Positions 36,801 through 48,647 are shown, counted from the stretch's first letter. The stretch is 64,000 nt of DNA from Patiria miniata (GCF_015706575.1 NW_024037062.1:7560811-7624810); one strand, 5' to 3'. The notes: a model not told the origin generated them from the sequence alone. Program-made: numbers and translations.

Positions 36801-39800
36801 ACCTCACTAGGATGTTGCTAAATGACAGTCTTAAGCACCCTGGAAAATTATGGCACCTGGTGTGGAGTCGTTTTCAAGAAAATGGTATTTTTGTATAAAT
36901 TTCCAACGGTGGTCGGCCGACCACCGTTGGAAAAACCTAACTATTTTTCAACTACTGCTCCAAATTCACCATTTTTTTCAGTCCAAATTTTGTTTGCTAT
37001 TGGTTAAATGTTCATGAACGGGTGCAGGCCAGCTAGACTGGTTCCCTTACCTTACAATTTTCCGGCATCTATACATTGATCGATTTTATCAGGGAGCCAG
37101 ACTACTCCACCATTTGTGTGTTTCTTGTTTTTTCCCCCAGCATTTTCGAACACAAAACTTCAAGCATGTCAGTGTAACAATGTTTGATCTATTATAGTAA
37201 CCCCTCAAATAGTTCATTTCTGAAAATTACAGCAAAAGTCAATGATGTACATTCCCTTTAACAAGCCTTTCGGTTGGAGCTGGACAATACAAATCATATT
37301 TAATTTGGCCTAGGTCCGATCTTTGACTCAGAAATTCTGGGTCAAAAGTTCAACTAGGGAACGGTCTCAATAGCGGTATTTCAACAAGTTAATTGGACTT
37401 CTGTCAACTTCCTACTGGTTGCAAGGCTATTAGACAGTCTCCACAATCTCTACTAGGCATCCTTCCGCTGCCCAAAGGATATCCTCTGTGTTATCCTCAG
37501 TCAGTCTCGAGTCTGCCATTTTCCTCCAACAGCCCACGGTGCAGAGGACGCTATAAACAGTAAGGCGCTTAGTTTGAGTCAAATCAAAGAGCGCCCTCAC
37601 ACTTTCTCCACAATATAATAACAAGTCTAATTGTGAATAGAGGGTGTATAAAAGTCGAGGCACCAACTTCCTAGCCTGACAACCCTCCTCAATCCTCAAT
37701 TCCAGTGTACGAATCAGAGTTGAAAATTTGTATGGAAATATTAAACCCCCAGACTTTGCAGCTTTTGCGTATAAGTCGTCTAGTAGTAGTATGTTATACA
37801 ACGGAAATATTTCGTATTCTTGACCCATTCTCAGTTTACCATGGTAACGCGGACGGCGAGGTTAGGTCGTGTAATTTCTACGGCCGTCCACCTAAGCCTG
37901 TGCCAGGTGAGAGCTGGATGAAGACGGCACTGCGAGAGGCGTACCAACGATGCAATCAGCAGACTTACACTGGCCCTACAGGTATGTCATATTATCTTCA
38001 AGTAAACTTGAATCCTCGATCCTGATTGGTCGATCCATGGCAACAAGCCGTGCTACATATAACCATACCGCACGGCCACGGTATGTGCATGAACAGAAGA
38101 TGGAGCGCTTCATCAACACTCGAAATAACTGAATGACTGAGTGAGGGACAGACTAACTGACTGACTGACTGACTCCCCTACTGGGTGACAGACTGCGTGA
38201 CAGACTGGTTGACTGACTGGGTTACTGACTGGTTGACAGGCTGGGTGACGGACAGACATACTGGTTGACTGACTGGGTGACAGACTTGGTGAAAGAGTGG
38301 GTGACAGACTGACTGACTGAGTGAGTGACTGACAGACTCCCCGACTGATTGGCTGACTGACTCCCCGAATGGATGAATAAAATTAATGAATGAGTTAATG
38401 AATGAAGGAACGATTGGGTGACGGACCAACTGACTGATGGACTGACTGACTGGTGATTTTCTTTTTTTAACCTCCATGACTTTGTGACAGGTTGCTGCAA
38501 TGGGAAGCCACTCGGTATGAAGGATGGCTCCATCCCAAGCAGTAGCATCACGGATTTGAGGCATTTGGTATCATGGCAGACAACCAAGGCGCGACTAGGT
38601 ATGGTATTTTCTGAACGAGTTCAACATTGGTAAACAATTGACAATCTGCACAGGGCCCCTTCACTAAGAGAGGTTTAATATGCACATTTAATGCAATAGA
38701 AATGTACAAGCTCTCATCTCTCGCTTTCCACACCCATTCCCATTTTCATTTCTTCTATTAGTTTTATCATATAATAGCACACTCGGAAGGGCTATCATCA
38801 TCACCCTACAACTTGAAATAACTTATTTGTTATTTTTTTTAACCAAAAAGTAAAATTCTCATTAGCAGGGGCTGCCCAGGGAAAGGCTCAAGTTAAAACA
38901 AACGGTAATCAAGAGATGTATCCTTCCAAACCCCTGCCAATAAAATATACATTATACATACATTAATATACATCTCTCTTTTTGATTCTCACTAATGATG
39001 TGCAAACCCGACCCGAAACCGAAATCGACCCGATCCGAAACCGACTTCGGGTCGGGTCGGGTCGATTTGCCCATCGTTTCAGTCGGGTCGGGTGGGCTTC
39101 GGTTTTGCATTTACATCTTCGAGTCGGTTTAGCCATCTTTTGAAAAACCGAAATAAACCGAAATAAACCGAGACAGTTGACAAATTCAGGTGATGCTATA
39201 TTATTGACAATCACTGTGACTGCAGCCCATTGTGTGGTGTTGCCACCGAGCGCACTATCAAGTTCCCACGGTATTAATTTCTCCAGTGGGATCGGGACTG
39301 ACAGTGAAATAGATAGATTGTAACAGTTTTCATGATACCGCGTGGTGACCGTGCGTTTGTTTAATAAGTGGAGTTACTCTCGATCAACCTACTGAGTATG
39401 ACAGAGAGAGATAGAGGGACGATGGTTTTGCAAAAAAAATCATGCCACATGGGTAAGACTTTGTCAAAGTTAAAAGCAAGTTTGCAGTATTGTATAGGAA
39501 GCCGATTTTCTCATACCCCCAAAAAACGACATGCACATGATGCAGTAATACCAACGCCAGAGAGCTAGTGCTCTATAAGAGCGGTGAACAGATCAAACTA
39601 TCAGTTGCAATAATCGGTGGATTCCAATCCAATAGGCCTACAAACAATTATAATGATCATTAAAGTTCCTGATATACGATCATGCTTTTTATTTGCAAAA
39701 TATCAGTCTTGTTTCTTTCTTTTTTTAAGTACATGTATATTATTCGGTAACAGCCCGATAGTCCGAAGGTTCGTTACTCCGAATGCACAAAATTTCCATA

Positions 39801-41347
39801 GGAGGGGGTTCCTTATTCCGAAAATGAAATAAGGCTCAATATTCAATTAATAACATTTGATGCAATAGTCTGAGGGTTCAATAATCCGAATGTTCATTAG
39901 TCCGAAGGGTCATTTATCCAAAGGTTCTATAGTGCAAATTAACAATAAGGTCCGATAGTCCGAATCAACAGGTCCGATATTCTGAATTGTCATACTGACG
40001 AACCGTGTCGCACATTCGGACTATCGAACCTTATTCTCAATTCGGACTATCGAACCCTATTGTATTATTCGGACTATCGAACCTTATTCTCAATTCGGAC
40101 CATCGAACCTTATTGACGATTCGGACTATCGAACCCTATCGTCTATTCGGACTATCAAACCTTTAAATTAATTAACCTTATTCTATTTTCGGACTAATGG
40201 GCCCTTCAGATTATCGAACCTTCGGACTATTGAACCTTCGGACATCCCAGCTGGATGGACTTGACTTCCATTGTTGTCTCATTTGTCCCTATTTCTAACG
40301 ATTTCGTTGCGGGATACCCCTTTTTCTAAAGATTTTATTTGTGGGGTACCTCGAACAAAGGACAGGTGCCCCCACAAGTGGTCCATGGCAAGGGCGGACT
40401 ATCGAACCTTCGGACTAAAGAACCTTCGGACTAAAGAGCCTTCGGACTACCAAAGGAAATTGTATAAAACAAATTTGTGACCAATATAAATTGATCCTTT
40501 ATTCAGATGGAAGGAGATGCTGGGGTTTTTATCTGCACAATGGGTACAGCTGGATACAGGTCGACCTCGGTGCCATGTACAGTGTCTCCGGTCTGATCAC
40601 TAAAGGTCATGGGGTTCACTGGGTGACTGAATATCAAGTCTCCTACAGCTTCGATGGGGATAATTGGAGTAATGTTACTGAGGCAGGCGGGACAACCAAC
40701 ACATCGGCTGAACAGGTGGAAGCCCCTAAGAAGGTATTTCAGGCTAGTCTTTGTTTTACCATTTCACAGCTGAGACCCATTGCGGTGGGGTAGTCCTCAA
40801 TGTTTGCATGTATGTTCTTTACAAGGATCAGATTCGAACCAGCCAACCGATCTCGTTTGGTCGAGTGGTAAGACTTCTGCACTAGAAAGCAGGAGGTCGT
40901 GGGTTCGAGTCTAAGCTGAGTAATTTTTTTTCTCAAATATTCACTCAGGAGGTATCACACTGAGTATACAGTGTTTATACGTCGGTGGAGGGCAAACCTA
41001 ATTTGCTTTACAAAGTTGTTCTGTCAATCTTGAAAAGAGCATTCCTATCGATTCACAAAAAAAGTTGAACGTTTATTCGAGACCTTAAATATTCAGTGGG
41101 AGAGACACAACCCCTTCCTAAAAACATATGTCTTTGAAATTATAAGTCCTTGTTATCGTCGACAGGCTACATTTACAAATGTCCATTTAATGTTTGTTTG
41201 AAGTTCACAGGCAACATCGACGGGAGCTCCCATGTAACCACTCAGTTCCCGATGGCCGTGCGCACCCGATTCCTGCGAATAGAACCCAGACGGTGCACTC
41301 ATTTCTGCTGCCTTCAGTTTGAGCTGTTGGGTTGCTCTGAGATATAA
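27397..41347 (+). CDS. Secreted discoidin (F5/8 type C) domain protein, copy A, 5 exons
   Basis: Exons: 27397-27454, 37835-37981, 38491-38598, 40507-40733, 41204-41347 (227 aa). Signal peptide MTAMLSTYLALATLLAAAY; the next exon gives about 49 residues with two cysteines (EVRSCNFYGRPPKPVPGESW, QRCNQQ) that I do not recognise. The discoidin domain covers the last three exons: GCCNGKPLGMKDGSIPSSSI, CWGFYLHNGYSWIQVDLGA, YQVSYSFDGDNW, FTGNIDGSS, RTRFLRIEP and a final LLGC. The first three introns are phase 1, the last phase 0; its acceptor is read as GAAG|TTC because that restores the family's FTGN. Extra cysteines next to both canonical ones are unusual. Discoidin domains bind glycans or phospholipids; ligand unknown. 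Intron 1 (10 kb) is swollen by mobile elements. Confidence 0.85.
27797..27972. mobile_element. Poly-G MITE with a very long G run
   Basis: Ends CAGTGGCGTA and TACGCCAC belong to the same hAT-like family as 1503-1635. The core is an uninterrupted G run of about 41 nt at 27820-27860. It lies in intron 1 of copy A and has no equivalent seen in copy B. Confidence 0.6.
29120..29560. repeat. Degenerate minisatellite inside a poly-G element
   Basis: About seven imperfect units of roughly 60-65 bp built on GCGAGAGGGGCACT, TTTTTGAGGGGCAGTTTTCC and ATCTCGAGA. Long G tracts lie on both sides (28750 and 29620), which suggests it is the internal part of a larger poly-G-ended element spanning about 28700-29700. 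Confidence 0.6.
30277..32307. mobile_element. 2.0-kb foldback transposon with about 500-bp inverted arms
   Basis: Left arm 30277-30783 and right arm about 31797-32307 are reverse complements, starting TAAGGTGGCCCTG and, reversed, TACGGTGGCCCTG. Inside each arm are degenerate repeats of AATATTGACGTTGTACCTT type. TTCTGCG flanks both ends (30270-30276 and 32308-32314); with one more base it is 7 of 8 matching, which fits a hAT-type 8-bp duplication. No transposase frame in the 1-kb centre. Sits in intron 1 of copy A and is absent from copy B. Confidence 0.85.
33489..33572. repeat. Near-perfect 36-bp-arm hairpin
   Basis: CTTGGGGCCTGGACGCTGAT and, after a 12-nt loop, ATCAGCGTCCAGGCCCCAAG. Arms extend to GTTTAAAAC on each side with one mismatch region. 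In intron 1 of copy A. Confidence 0.85.
33655..33897 (+). other. Intron-1 segment conserved between copies A and B
   Basis: Matches 52478-52719 at the corresponding place in copy B. Blocks include TGATTCGCCAATCAATTAAG, CCGACGAAGC, CGCCCGCCCTGA, TTTGTAAAGGTTAATGA and CGATGGCATTGTACTTTT. The surrounding intron sequence is largely unalignable. Could be a retained intronic element or simply the surviving ancestral intron. Confidence 0.55.
35048..35195 (-). pseudogene. DDE transposase C-terminal relic, copy 1
   Basis: The minus strand reads ANLDDLQERITREIDILRQ, then after about 20 more residues and one frame shift IERDGGHVED followed by a stop. This resembles the C-terminal tail of IS630/mariner-type DDE transposases (REEI ... 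IxxxGGHxE, stop). Only the tail is left. A second copy is at 36034-36182. Confidence 0.55.
36034..36182 (-). pseudogene. DDE transposase C-terminal relic, copy 2
   Basis: Tandem twin of 35048-35195 with the same frame break between RAHLC and IERDGGHVED, so the duplication happened after the gene was already broken. Confidence 0.55.
38130..38455. repeat. (GACT)n-derived minisatellite, copy A intron 2
   Basis: Degenerate arrays of GACTGACTGACT, GGGTGACAGACT and GACTCCCC. The equivalent array in copy B (53650-54300) is about twice as long. Related short stretches occur at 2695-2725 and 12275-12320. Confidence 0.9.
39746..40450. mobile_element. Foldback element of GATAGTCCGAA repeats (copy A)
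   Basis: The left part has many GGTTCGATAGTCCGAA-like units and the right part the reverse complement (TTCGGACTATCGAACC), with a short unrelated centre. TATTATTC precedes the left end as in copy B, but the right end with its target duplicate is deleted. It lies in intron 3, so the insertion is older than the gene duplication. Confidence 0.8.
40849..40920 (+). repeat. tRNA-derived repeat (SINE head), copy A intron 4
   Basis: Contains a polymerase III A box (TGGTCGAGTGG) and B box (GGTTCGAGTCT) about 40 nt apart, with an anticodon-like hairpin around ACTAGAAA. The 8-nt loop and mispaired T stem argue against a working tRNA; closest in shape to a Ser-AGA type. A second B-box-like GGTTCGAATC lies just upstream on the minus strand. 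Same position in copy B at 59425-59495. Confidence 0.65.
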
Positions 41348-43840
41348 AAAAAAGGAAACAAAGAATGAACAGTTTTGCGCCCCTTTCACTTTCTCAAACT
41401 CATGGGGACACAGCTCGTCAAGCAAAAATTAGGTATCGTCGCCATCATGCAAAACTATTACGGCAGGCTTAACGAGAGTGTAATTCATAGAACATTCGAA
41501 AGATTAATAGTCGTGTATTATTTGTTGCCCGATTATCTGTTTGTTCAGCAGCAGCGTAGTCAGGGTTCTCATCCTGGGAGTGTTGGGGGGGGGGGGGTTA
41601 CAATTTTTTTTTCACCGGACACCCAAATTCCGTATATCATCTACAAGCTGATTTACCCGATCATAGATGATTTAGTTGAGAAGACATGTAGCTATAGAAA
41701 AGCAATTTACGGTGACGCGATCTGAGGCAATTTCTGACCACGTACGATAGTAAAACAAAAGATCATCTTTTAAACATCATTTTCGAGTTTGGAGTCATTG
41801 AATCAGCTGTTCTGAGCAAAAGAATATTATAGTAGGCTACAATTTTTATTCGGGGAAGAAAAAGTGGGGGTAGGGAATCAAACGATATTGCCCGCTTTAA
41901 AATGTTGGGGTGGGGGTCCCCCGTCCCCCACCGATTGACGCCGCGCCCATGATAATTATGTACCATGGCATGTATAACTGTCTGTAAATTTTCCCGTTGG
42001 TCTGTTAAATTGCATTTTGTGAGGCAGTCGCGTTTGTTAATGTGGGAAAACTGAGTTGAAAGACTTACCGTATAGTACACAGGCGAAGGCTGATTGTACT
42101 GTTTTGACAGTAAATCATAATGGAATAAATCGTGAAGGTGGCATTTGCAGTAAAAATGTTGAGTGTGTTACCATAAAATTACATAGTCTGAATCATGGAG
42201 GAAGGTCATTATGAAATTGGACTCTTCAACAAACGTAAACTTGAACTTCTTACAATTTGCGAGACCCGCGAGGAAAAAGGCGATTTAACTATTTTATTCA
42301 AGTTGGCATGGTTCAACCATAATATAAGCAAGGCCAAACAGCCAACAACCGCCAATATTATTATTTATGCACTCTTCGTTATTCCAACCCAACATAGTTC
42401 AAAGATCACAATATTTGAAGCAATGCATCGATCCCTTGTTGATTTACCCGATCATAGATCGGGTAGGGCGTAGAGTTGGGGATGAAAATGTGGGGAGATG
42501 AATGTAACTGGGGGATTTAGTTGAGAAGACATGCAGTTATAGAAAAGCAATTTCTGTGGTGCGATCTGAGGCAATTTCTGACCACTAACAATTATGTACC
42601 ATGGCAACAGTCTGTAAATGTTCCCGTTCTGTTAAATTGGCATTTTCATTTGTGGGAAAACGTACTTGAAAGGCTTGCCGTAGTACACAGGCGAAGGCTG
42701 ATTAAGAAGGTCATAATTAAGTTTCAGTATATTGGACTCTTCAACAAACGTAAACTTGAACGTCTTACAATTTGCGAGACTGTCTGCGAGGAACTTGTCG
42801 AGTCAACTGTTATTCAACTTGGGGCAACCATCTATATAAGAGCAAATTTACTCGGCCTCCTGAAACGATCTGAGACCGCGGTCTTTCGCCACGCCAAAAT
42901 CGCTCCACGTCCGTGGAAAAATGTGGAGGGTGTCTTACGCCGGATCGGACACATTTTCGTTGATTTTTTGTGTGACTGCGTTTAAGATCTCGATGTTTGA
43001 AGCAATGCATCGATCCTTCGTTGATCCCAGACAGGCCCCCGAAATTATAACGCAACACTGTGGCGGGCAGCGAACTCACAACGCTCAGCCTTGGTGGAAG
43101 CATGGAGCTGTATTAACACACGATGGAAGCAACAGAGCACTATCACGTCACTCACATGCTTGTGCTTCAAATCATGCAAATAGCGAGAACCGTAGACCCA
43201 ACCTCGTTTCCAGGGTGTGGAGCAGGCTGCAGTACGCCTTGCCATTGACAGTTTTGCATAGCCCGGAAATACTACGCAGTGTAGACTACGCAGTGGTCAG
43301 ACCGTGGTCAGACCGCGCAAGGCATACTTAATGTGTAGTCCTTCTGAGTATTCGTTGCACACGGCGCAGGGGCGGCAAGCGAAGCATATGAAAGAATAGG
43401 GGCACTTGGTGGCCACGCACCATGGAGAAAACATATTTTACCAAGGTCACCCCATAACACAATTTGGTGAACGCTTTTGCAGAACGGCTGAGTAGAACAC
43501 GTAAACGAAACCCCTACGTTGACCTCGCTGACCTCGCACAGTCTAGACACGCAGAGAAGCCAGCACAGGGGGCGGCCAGGCAGTCAACGTGAAAGCGCAC
43601 ACGACGGCAAATTCCTGCGAAAAGGCAGTCACGAAAAATCGACGAAAAGGATCGCCGGTCCGTACGGGAAAATCAGGACGACCCGAAGTGTCCGACCCGG
43701 CGGAAGACACCCTCCGTATTTTTCCACGGACGTGGAGCGATTTTCGCGCAGCGGGAGCCCGTGGTCTCGGATCCTTTCAGGAGCAAACATCGTCTCGGGG
43801 GCGAGTAAACTTCTCTCTTATATATATAGATATATACTCT
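41348..43840. other. Sequence downstream of copy A, mostly inserted repeats
   Basis: About 2.2 kb (41640-43840) has no counterpart after copy B, where the flanking sequence is nearly contiguous (60120-60211). It holds a duplicated block (42205-42262 and 42730-42788, CTCTTCAACAAACGTAAACT) and the foldback described next. No protein recognised in the frames of up to about 150 codons. Confidence 0.5.
42825..43833. mobile_element. Inverted-arm element, about 1 kb
   Basis: The arm at 42825-42960 faces 43690-43833. Shared blocks in one orientation include ATCGCTCCACGTCCGTGGAA, GGAGGGTGTCTT, CGCCGG and AGTTTACTCG. The centre shows no transposase. Confidence 0.6.
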
Positions 43841-44523
43841 ATATCACTTCCCATGGGGGCGCTGTTCAAAACCTATATCATGGTTGATGTGAGGCAATAA
43901 CTACCGCTATTCGCTTTCCGAGGACAGTACAATTAACATCCACTCGCGAAAATGAGGATTTTGGTGAATATGCACAAAATCGCGGGAAAAAAGGTTATGT
44001 TCCTCCAGCAAAATCATGGTAACTCAAACGGCCGTGCTTTTCTCCTGATGCTAAATTTCCAGTGGGGGGAGGGGGGAGGGGGCGACTGGCAGCGCGAACT
44101 ATTTCCGGGGGGGGGGGGGCGTGCGCCCCCTGCCCCCTAGCTACACCGCTGATGTGCCGGCTTCAAATTGTAGCAAAATGTAAACCAACAGCAGTCTTAA
44201 ACCTCATCTTTGATTAAACTATATGATTGTGTATATAATTCAATAACTTAACGTTGGTGTTTCATTCGGTTCCATGTCTTATTCAGAAGTAAATAATTTG
44301 TATGTTTCTAGGGAAACAGACATTGCACAAACAAATCTGTTTACGACATAGCACGAGGAACACATCTTTAATTTTACAGAGTTGCACATTGGTATTTAAA
44401 TAGTTAATTAAATGCACCAGCGTTGGAAATTTTTCCTGATACATGTAGTGATTCCTTATTTACAGAAATAAATATATGAATAAATAAATATTTATTAGCA
44501 ATTTAGGACAGTGTGGACAAGTT

Positions 44524-44805
44524 CACTGAAAAATTGCCTGGGTTAATTTTACCAAAGAAAGGGTGAAAAATGGAACTACCCAAACTTGGGTTGTTCTATA
44601 ACCAATTGTTTGGGTTAGAATTTCTGCTAAATTCAACCAAAACTTGTAGTCATACAAGACAGAATTTGGTCTTGAATGACCACAAGTTTTGGTTGAATTT
44701 AGCAGAAATTCAAACCCAAATAATTGGTTATAGAACAACCCATGTTTGGGTAGTTCCAGTTTTCACCCTTTCTTGGGTAAAATTAACCCAGGCAATTTCT
44801 CAGTG
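44524..44805. mobile_element. 282-bp foldback MITE with an empty site downstream of copy B
   Basis: Both halves are reverse complements over nearly the whole length (TTGCCTGGGTTAATTTTACC, GGTTGTTCTATAACCAATT, AATTTCTGCTAAATTCAACC and complements); ends CACTGA and TCAGTG. At 60861-60880, in the equivalent place after copy B, TGGACAAGTT runs straight into TGTTCTAACA without the element. Confidence 0.88.
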
Positions 44806-45597
44806 TTTATTCTAACAGACTTGCACGTGGCTACTTTTGTATTTAATTAAATACACCATAATGGGTAGGTTGCGTTTGACCTAACATTCCTTCTTTACAT
44901 ATTAAGTAACAGGATATATCTAAATTTTATCAGCAATTAACAGTATGGGCAAAGAATATAAAAAAAGAAGCACGTAGAGATATCTGATTACAGACGATAG
45001 TTTTCAAGTAAACATTGAATATCATGCACGCCTTTCTCTTGTTTAATGACCTTTTGCCGGAAATTGCTATCTTGGACAAATTTTAGCCTTGGACAAACAA
45101 TGGCCATTGTAGCCATCCTTGCCCCAGGGTGTCGAGCAGTACGCGCCCACCACTACCTGCTCTCTGCTCACTCTGGTATTGGGTCATTTGCATGTCAAAA
45201 AGTTTTGGACACGTATGCACATTAGGAAAAGTCTGGTGCCTGTCTGTGCTTTGCAATAACGTTTGTTTGAGAAAGGATTATTTTGCGAAAGGTACTAGGT
45301 GTAGACGTAATAATTAAAATAAACGTGAAAACCCGTAATGCACGTTGGAAATAACAACACCAAGTACACGATATAAATCCATTACTTAATTGCCAATTGG
45401 CAATTGCCAATCACATCAGGATACAGACAGAAAGTTTTGTATCCAGGGCTGGCTATTGGCAACGAGGTTGAAAATAAAGTAAGCCCTGGGGACGAGGCTG
45501 CATTGTCACCTGTTGGCAAGCCTTAGATCGCTAAAACCATCCGGCTATTGGGGGCGCTGTTCGAAGTGGATGATATCAGACACTTAGTAGACATAAT

Positions 45598-45905
45598 ATG
45601 GGGACCGATAGCTAGTTCCTTATTTAAAGTAATTGATGTAAAGATGACTATAGGGCCAGCCTGTAGTCCTCCTTGTACAGTGCGCGTGCGCAGCATGATT
45701 GATTATTTTTGAAAATAATATGCACAGCTTTGCGCATGGATGACAGTTTTAATTACTCAAAAACTTACTCTTATACCATAACCAGTAGGCAAAATCGCCA
45801 GTGTCTACACGAAGACAACTTTTAAGCATTTCAACTGCATACATGTATCGTTTTCAAATACTGAAATGTAGTGCCCCTCTCTTTATTGATAGTTGCTAGA
45901 GCCAC
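45598..45905. repeat. Dispersed repeat, copy 2 of 3
   Basis: Member of the family at 24555-24830, here inside the duplicated downstream region of copy A. Its duplicate is at 61740-62000. Confidence 0.6.
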
Positions 45906-46554
45906 TTTCGAATTCAGCGAAAATCGGAGCATATCACCGCACAAATTGCACGTTTATGGTGGCTATGTTGCCATTTTTCAATATGCCGGTTCCGCGCTAA
46001 CATTATCGTTGTTATTTTATATTTAGGGGGCGGGAATCAGACCTAGGCTAGTCCTGCATATAATTGGCATAATGTATTCCTTTTCTATTGCCCAGTACCT
46101 GTCCCTACTTTCAAAGTCCGAAGGACAATGGAGGGACCGCGAACCAGTCTAATCGGACACTTTCGGACAACAAGTTGCGCTTTTCGTCAAAATTAATATC
46201 TGAATTTACCTCTCCGGTGACATACAGCGCGTCCCAAAAATACCTTCAAATTGTTTTGCGAGGCTCTAGCGTAGGCGCGGAAACACGTACCGCCATTATT
46301 GTTAAACCATTGTAAAGCTTGTAATCTTAACTTTAGCCCTGGCGAGTATTGATTTGATACTTAAAAGGGTTTCAAAATTATTTGTGTTCAAATAAAGGCA
46401 TGTCGAAAACAAACTCAACCGATTTCAAGGAAATTCGATGATGCGGTACATCAGATGCAAACTAGAGTAAACAAGCTGTTGAAATAACAAAAAAAACAAG
46501 TTGATTTACATGAAAAGCACATTGAACTTGAAACGAAGAACAACATATATTTTC

Positions 46555-46645
46555 CATGGTTCCATTTATTAAAATGGGGTACTGATGTGACCGAACTTTG
46601 AAATGCAGTCACATCAGAACGCGATTTCAATAAATTTGTTGAACC
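46555..46645. repeat. Hairpin at the breakpoint of the tandem unit
   Basis: CCATGGTTCCATTTATT and CTGATGTGAC face CAGTCACATCAG and AATAAATTTGTTGAACCATGG-type sequence. At the end of unit B (62680-62696) only the left half is present before the sequence turns into the start of unit C. Confidence 0.6.
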
Positions 46646-46812
46646 ATGGAACCGTCAGAGTGTTTTTAGCGTGTGTTCTTTGCTAGCGCTTTTCTTCAAA
46701 ATGGTACTATGGAATTACATGAAACTTTCACCAAGTATGTCCAAAATACCAGCCTATTACATATCTCATTTGCACTTGTGTTGATAATTGCTACATATTT
46801 TTAATGTTTTCT

Positions 46813-47580
46813 TTAACTCTTTCAGTGCCCGCGACATTTCAAAAGTTTAACCCTAAAGCGCCCAACTTCGAGCTTTTGTGTTAATTATTCAAAATTCTAT
46901 AAAAAAAAAAGTAAATAAGTTGTAATCACCAAACTTGTTGTATCTTGCTCTCTGGTATATTCTTGTTACCTTCAAAAGTCAATATTAGTCATGCACCTAG
47001 TAATAAACCCTGAAACACTCTCCTGAACACAGGGGAATTCCGCACTTTTGCAGAATATACGTGTGTCGCGTCTGATACCCCTCCTCGTACAAACTCTGTT
47101 CATTATCATAAATATTGCCATGATTGTCACTTTTAGCACCATCATTATCTTTGTATCGGTATCCCAAAGTTCGTCTTCTGACTCACCATCCAGTTCTGAA
47201 ATATCCATGGATTATTCTGAATCAGAAAAGTAATCCCTTACCCTGTCCAAATCGGCAAAAAAATACACGGATTTTCTCTGGAGATAACACGCGAGCTCGG
47301 TTTATGGGCGCCGCCATTTTGTCAACAAATCGAAACTCAGTGTGACGCCCTCTCACAAGAACTCGAATATAAAAATAAATACAGGTCGTACATGCATATA
47401 ATTGGTACCATTAGAAAGAGCGAGAGCGCCCCCTTTTGATAACTTGTTACTCTACCTCGTACATGTACGAGGTTTGGCGATTTTAAGCACGAACATTTAC
47501 CTCGTACATGTACGAGGTTGGCCCTTTTGGACTAACAAAAATACCTCGTACATGTTCGAGTTTGGCACTGAAAGAGTTAA
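46813..47580. mobile_element. piggyBac-type element, internally deleted
   Basis: Ends CTCTTTCAGTGCC and GGCACTGAAAGAG are inverted repeats, each flanked by TTAA (46813-46816 and 47577-47580), the piggyBac target. Three 20-bp palindromes lie near the right end (47454-47473, 47499-47518, and a degraded one at 47543-47562). A transposase tail remnant is on the minus strand. Confidence 0.85.
46990..47100 (-). pseudogene. Remnant of piggyBac transposase C-terminal zinc ribbon
   Basis: The minus strand reads VCTRRGIRRDTRIFCKS in one frame and, after a frame shift, GIPLCSGECFRVYYT in another. Together these echo the cysteine-rich tail of piggyBac transposases (C..GxRxxTxxxCxxCxxPLCxxxCFxxYHT). An acidic run (SELDGESEDEL) lies upstream in the same frame as the first part. 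Not functional. Confidence 0.65.
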
Positions 47581-48647
47581 TTTGGGTCCAGATCATTCTG
47601 ACTCACCCCCTGTACATGAGATTTATTATTGACAAACCCATTTTAGTGCCTCATTAACGTGACCCATTAACGCACCTTACGACATCACTGCATATTATAG
47701 GTTGTAAACGAGCAACATTTTCCCAACCAGTCTAAAAGGTTATCACCTTTTCAGAAGCTTTCCCTGATATCACTGTTTCTCTCAATTTTTGAACCTGTGT
47801 ACTTCACGGATGTGAGATGATATAAGAATGTCACATGTTATGATTATAAATAAAATATGCACTCTAAAACTACACTCTATAACCTGTGATTCACAAGCAC
47901 TGAGGATTGTAAGTTGTTAAACTCTGATACAAAAATAAATAAGCAAATGAACCTTTATTTTTTGAAGTGAATGTGAGAGATGGTATTATGTATTATTGGT
48001 AGCCTAAACTTCATATAACAGTGTAGGAGAACCGCAAGGCACATTGTTTTCTATACGAAAGTTGTGGCAAATACATGCATATTATCATTAGGCCAAAACA
48101 AATGGTTGGTCGCTGGTCAGACCAAAATTCCGGAATTGATGCGGCGATGCGTCCCCCTTTTTTTCTCAAGCTTGGATAGTACAGACAAAGTGGGTACTAT
48201 ATTGACACTTTTTGGTGTCCTCATATACCTTAGTGTCCTCCAACACTTGCCTTGGACAGGTGCCCTCCATCATTTGTTTTTGTGCCCTTCCCCATTCCTT
48301 GGTACGAAAATGTGAGGCGCACGGAAGGCGCTGTTGAAGCTAACGCGGACAATTTTGAAAAAAAAAAGTATTGACGCGCATGATCACAATCGACGCACGC
48401 GCTGACCAGAGACCGACTATTATATAATGTTTTGGCCTTACGTACTTTTCTTATATCTATGATGTCTCAATACATCATAACGGATTTGTATAATATGGAG
48501 AATGTTGAATGTGTACATATAAGAGAGACTTATATTGTTTTGCACATCGACTCCACATAATGGAGTTCATGGGTAAATCTACGGTAGTTTCTTTTACAAT
48601 GAAATGCCAAAATGTACCACCTGGAAAATCACAAGTCTGTCATTATT

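Larger units (their letters stand above)
34968..36975. repeat. Direct tandem duplication of about 1 kb
   Basis: 34968-35955 and 35956-36975 are near-identical; the offset is 986 bp at the left and 1018 bp further right because of a 32-bp indel. Both include the 34-bp palindrome at 35882-35915 and 36900-36933. Confidence 0.9.

Noticed and set aside
37430..37828. 132-codon minus-strand frame just before exon 2 of copy A
   Set aside because: No recognisable domain, ends at the splice acceptor of the plus-strand gene, and nothing similar is seen before exon 2 of copy B. Could be a mobile-element scrap; not supportable as a gene.
38178..38587. Frames of 120-128 codons rich in SVTQSV
   Set aside because: Translations of the GACT minisatellite in an intron.
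40849..40920. Functional tRNA gene
   Set aside because: A and B boxes are present, but the anticodon loop has eight bases and the T stem and acceptor stem pair poorly; the flanks look like a SINE body.
42195..42985. Frames of 92 and 154 codons downstream of copy A
   Set aside because: They overlap a duplicated block and the arm of an inverted-repeat element, have no motif I recognise, and the whole segment is absent after copy B.
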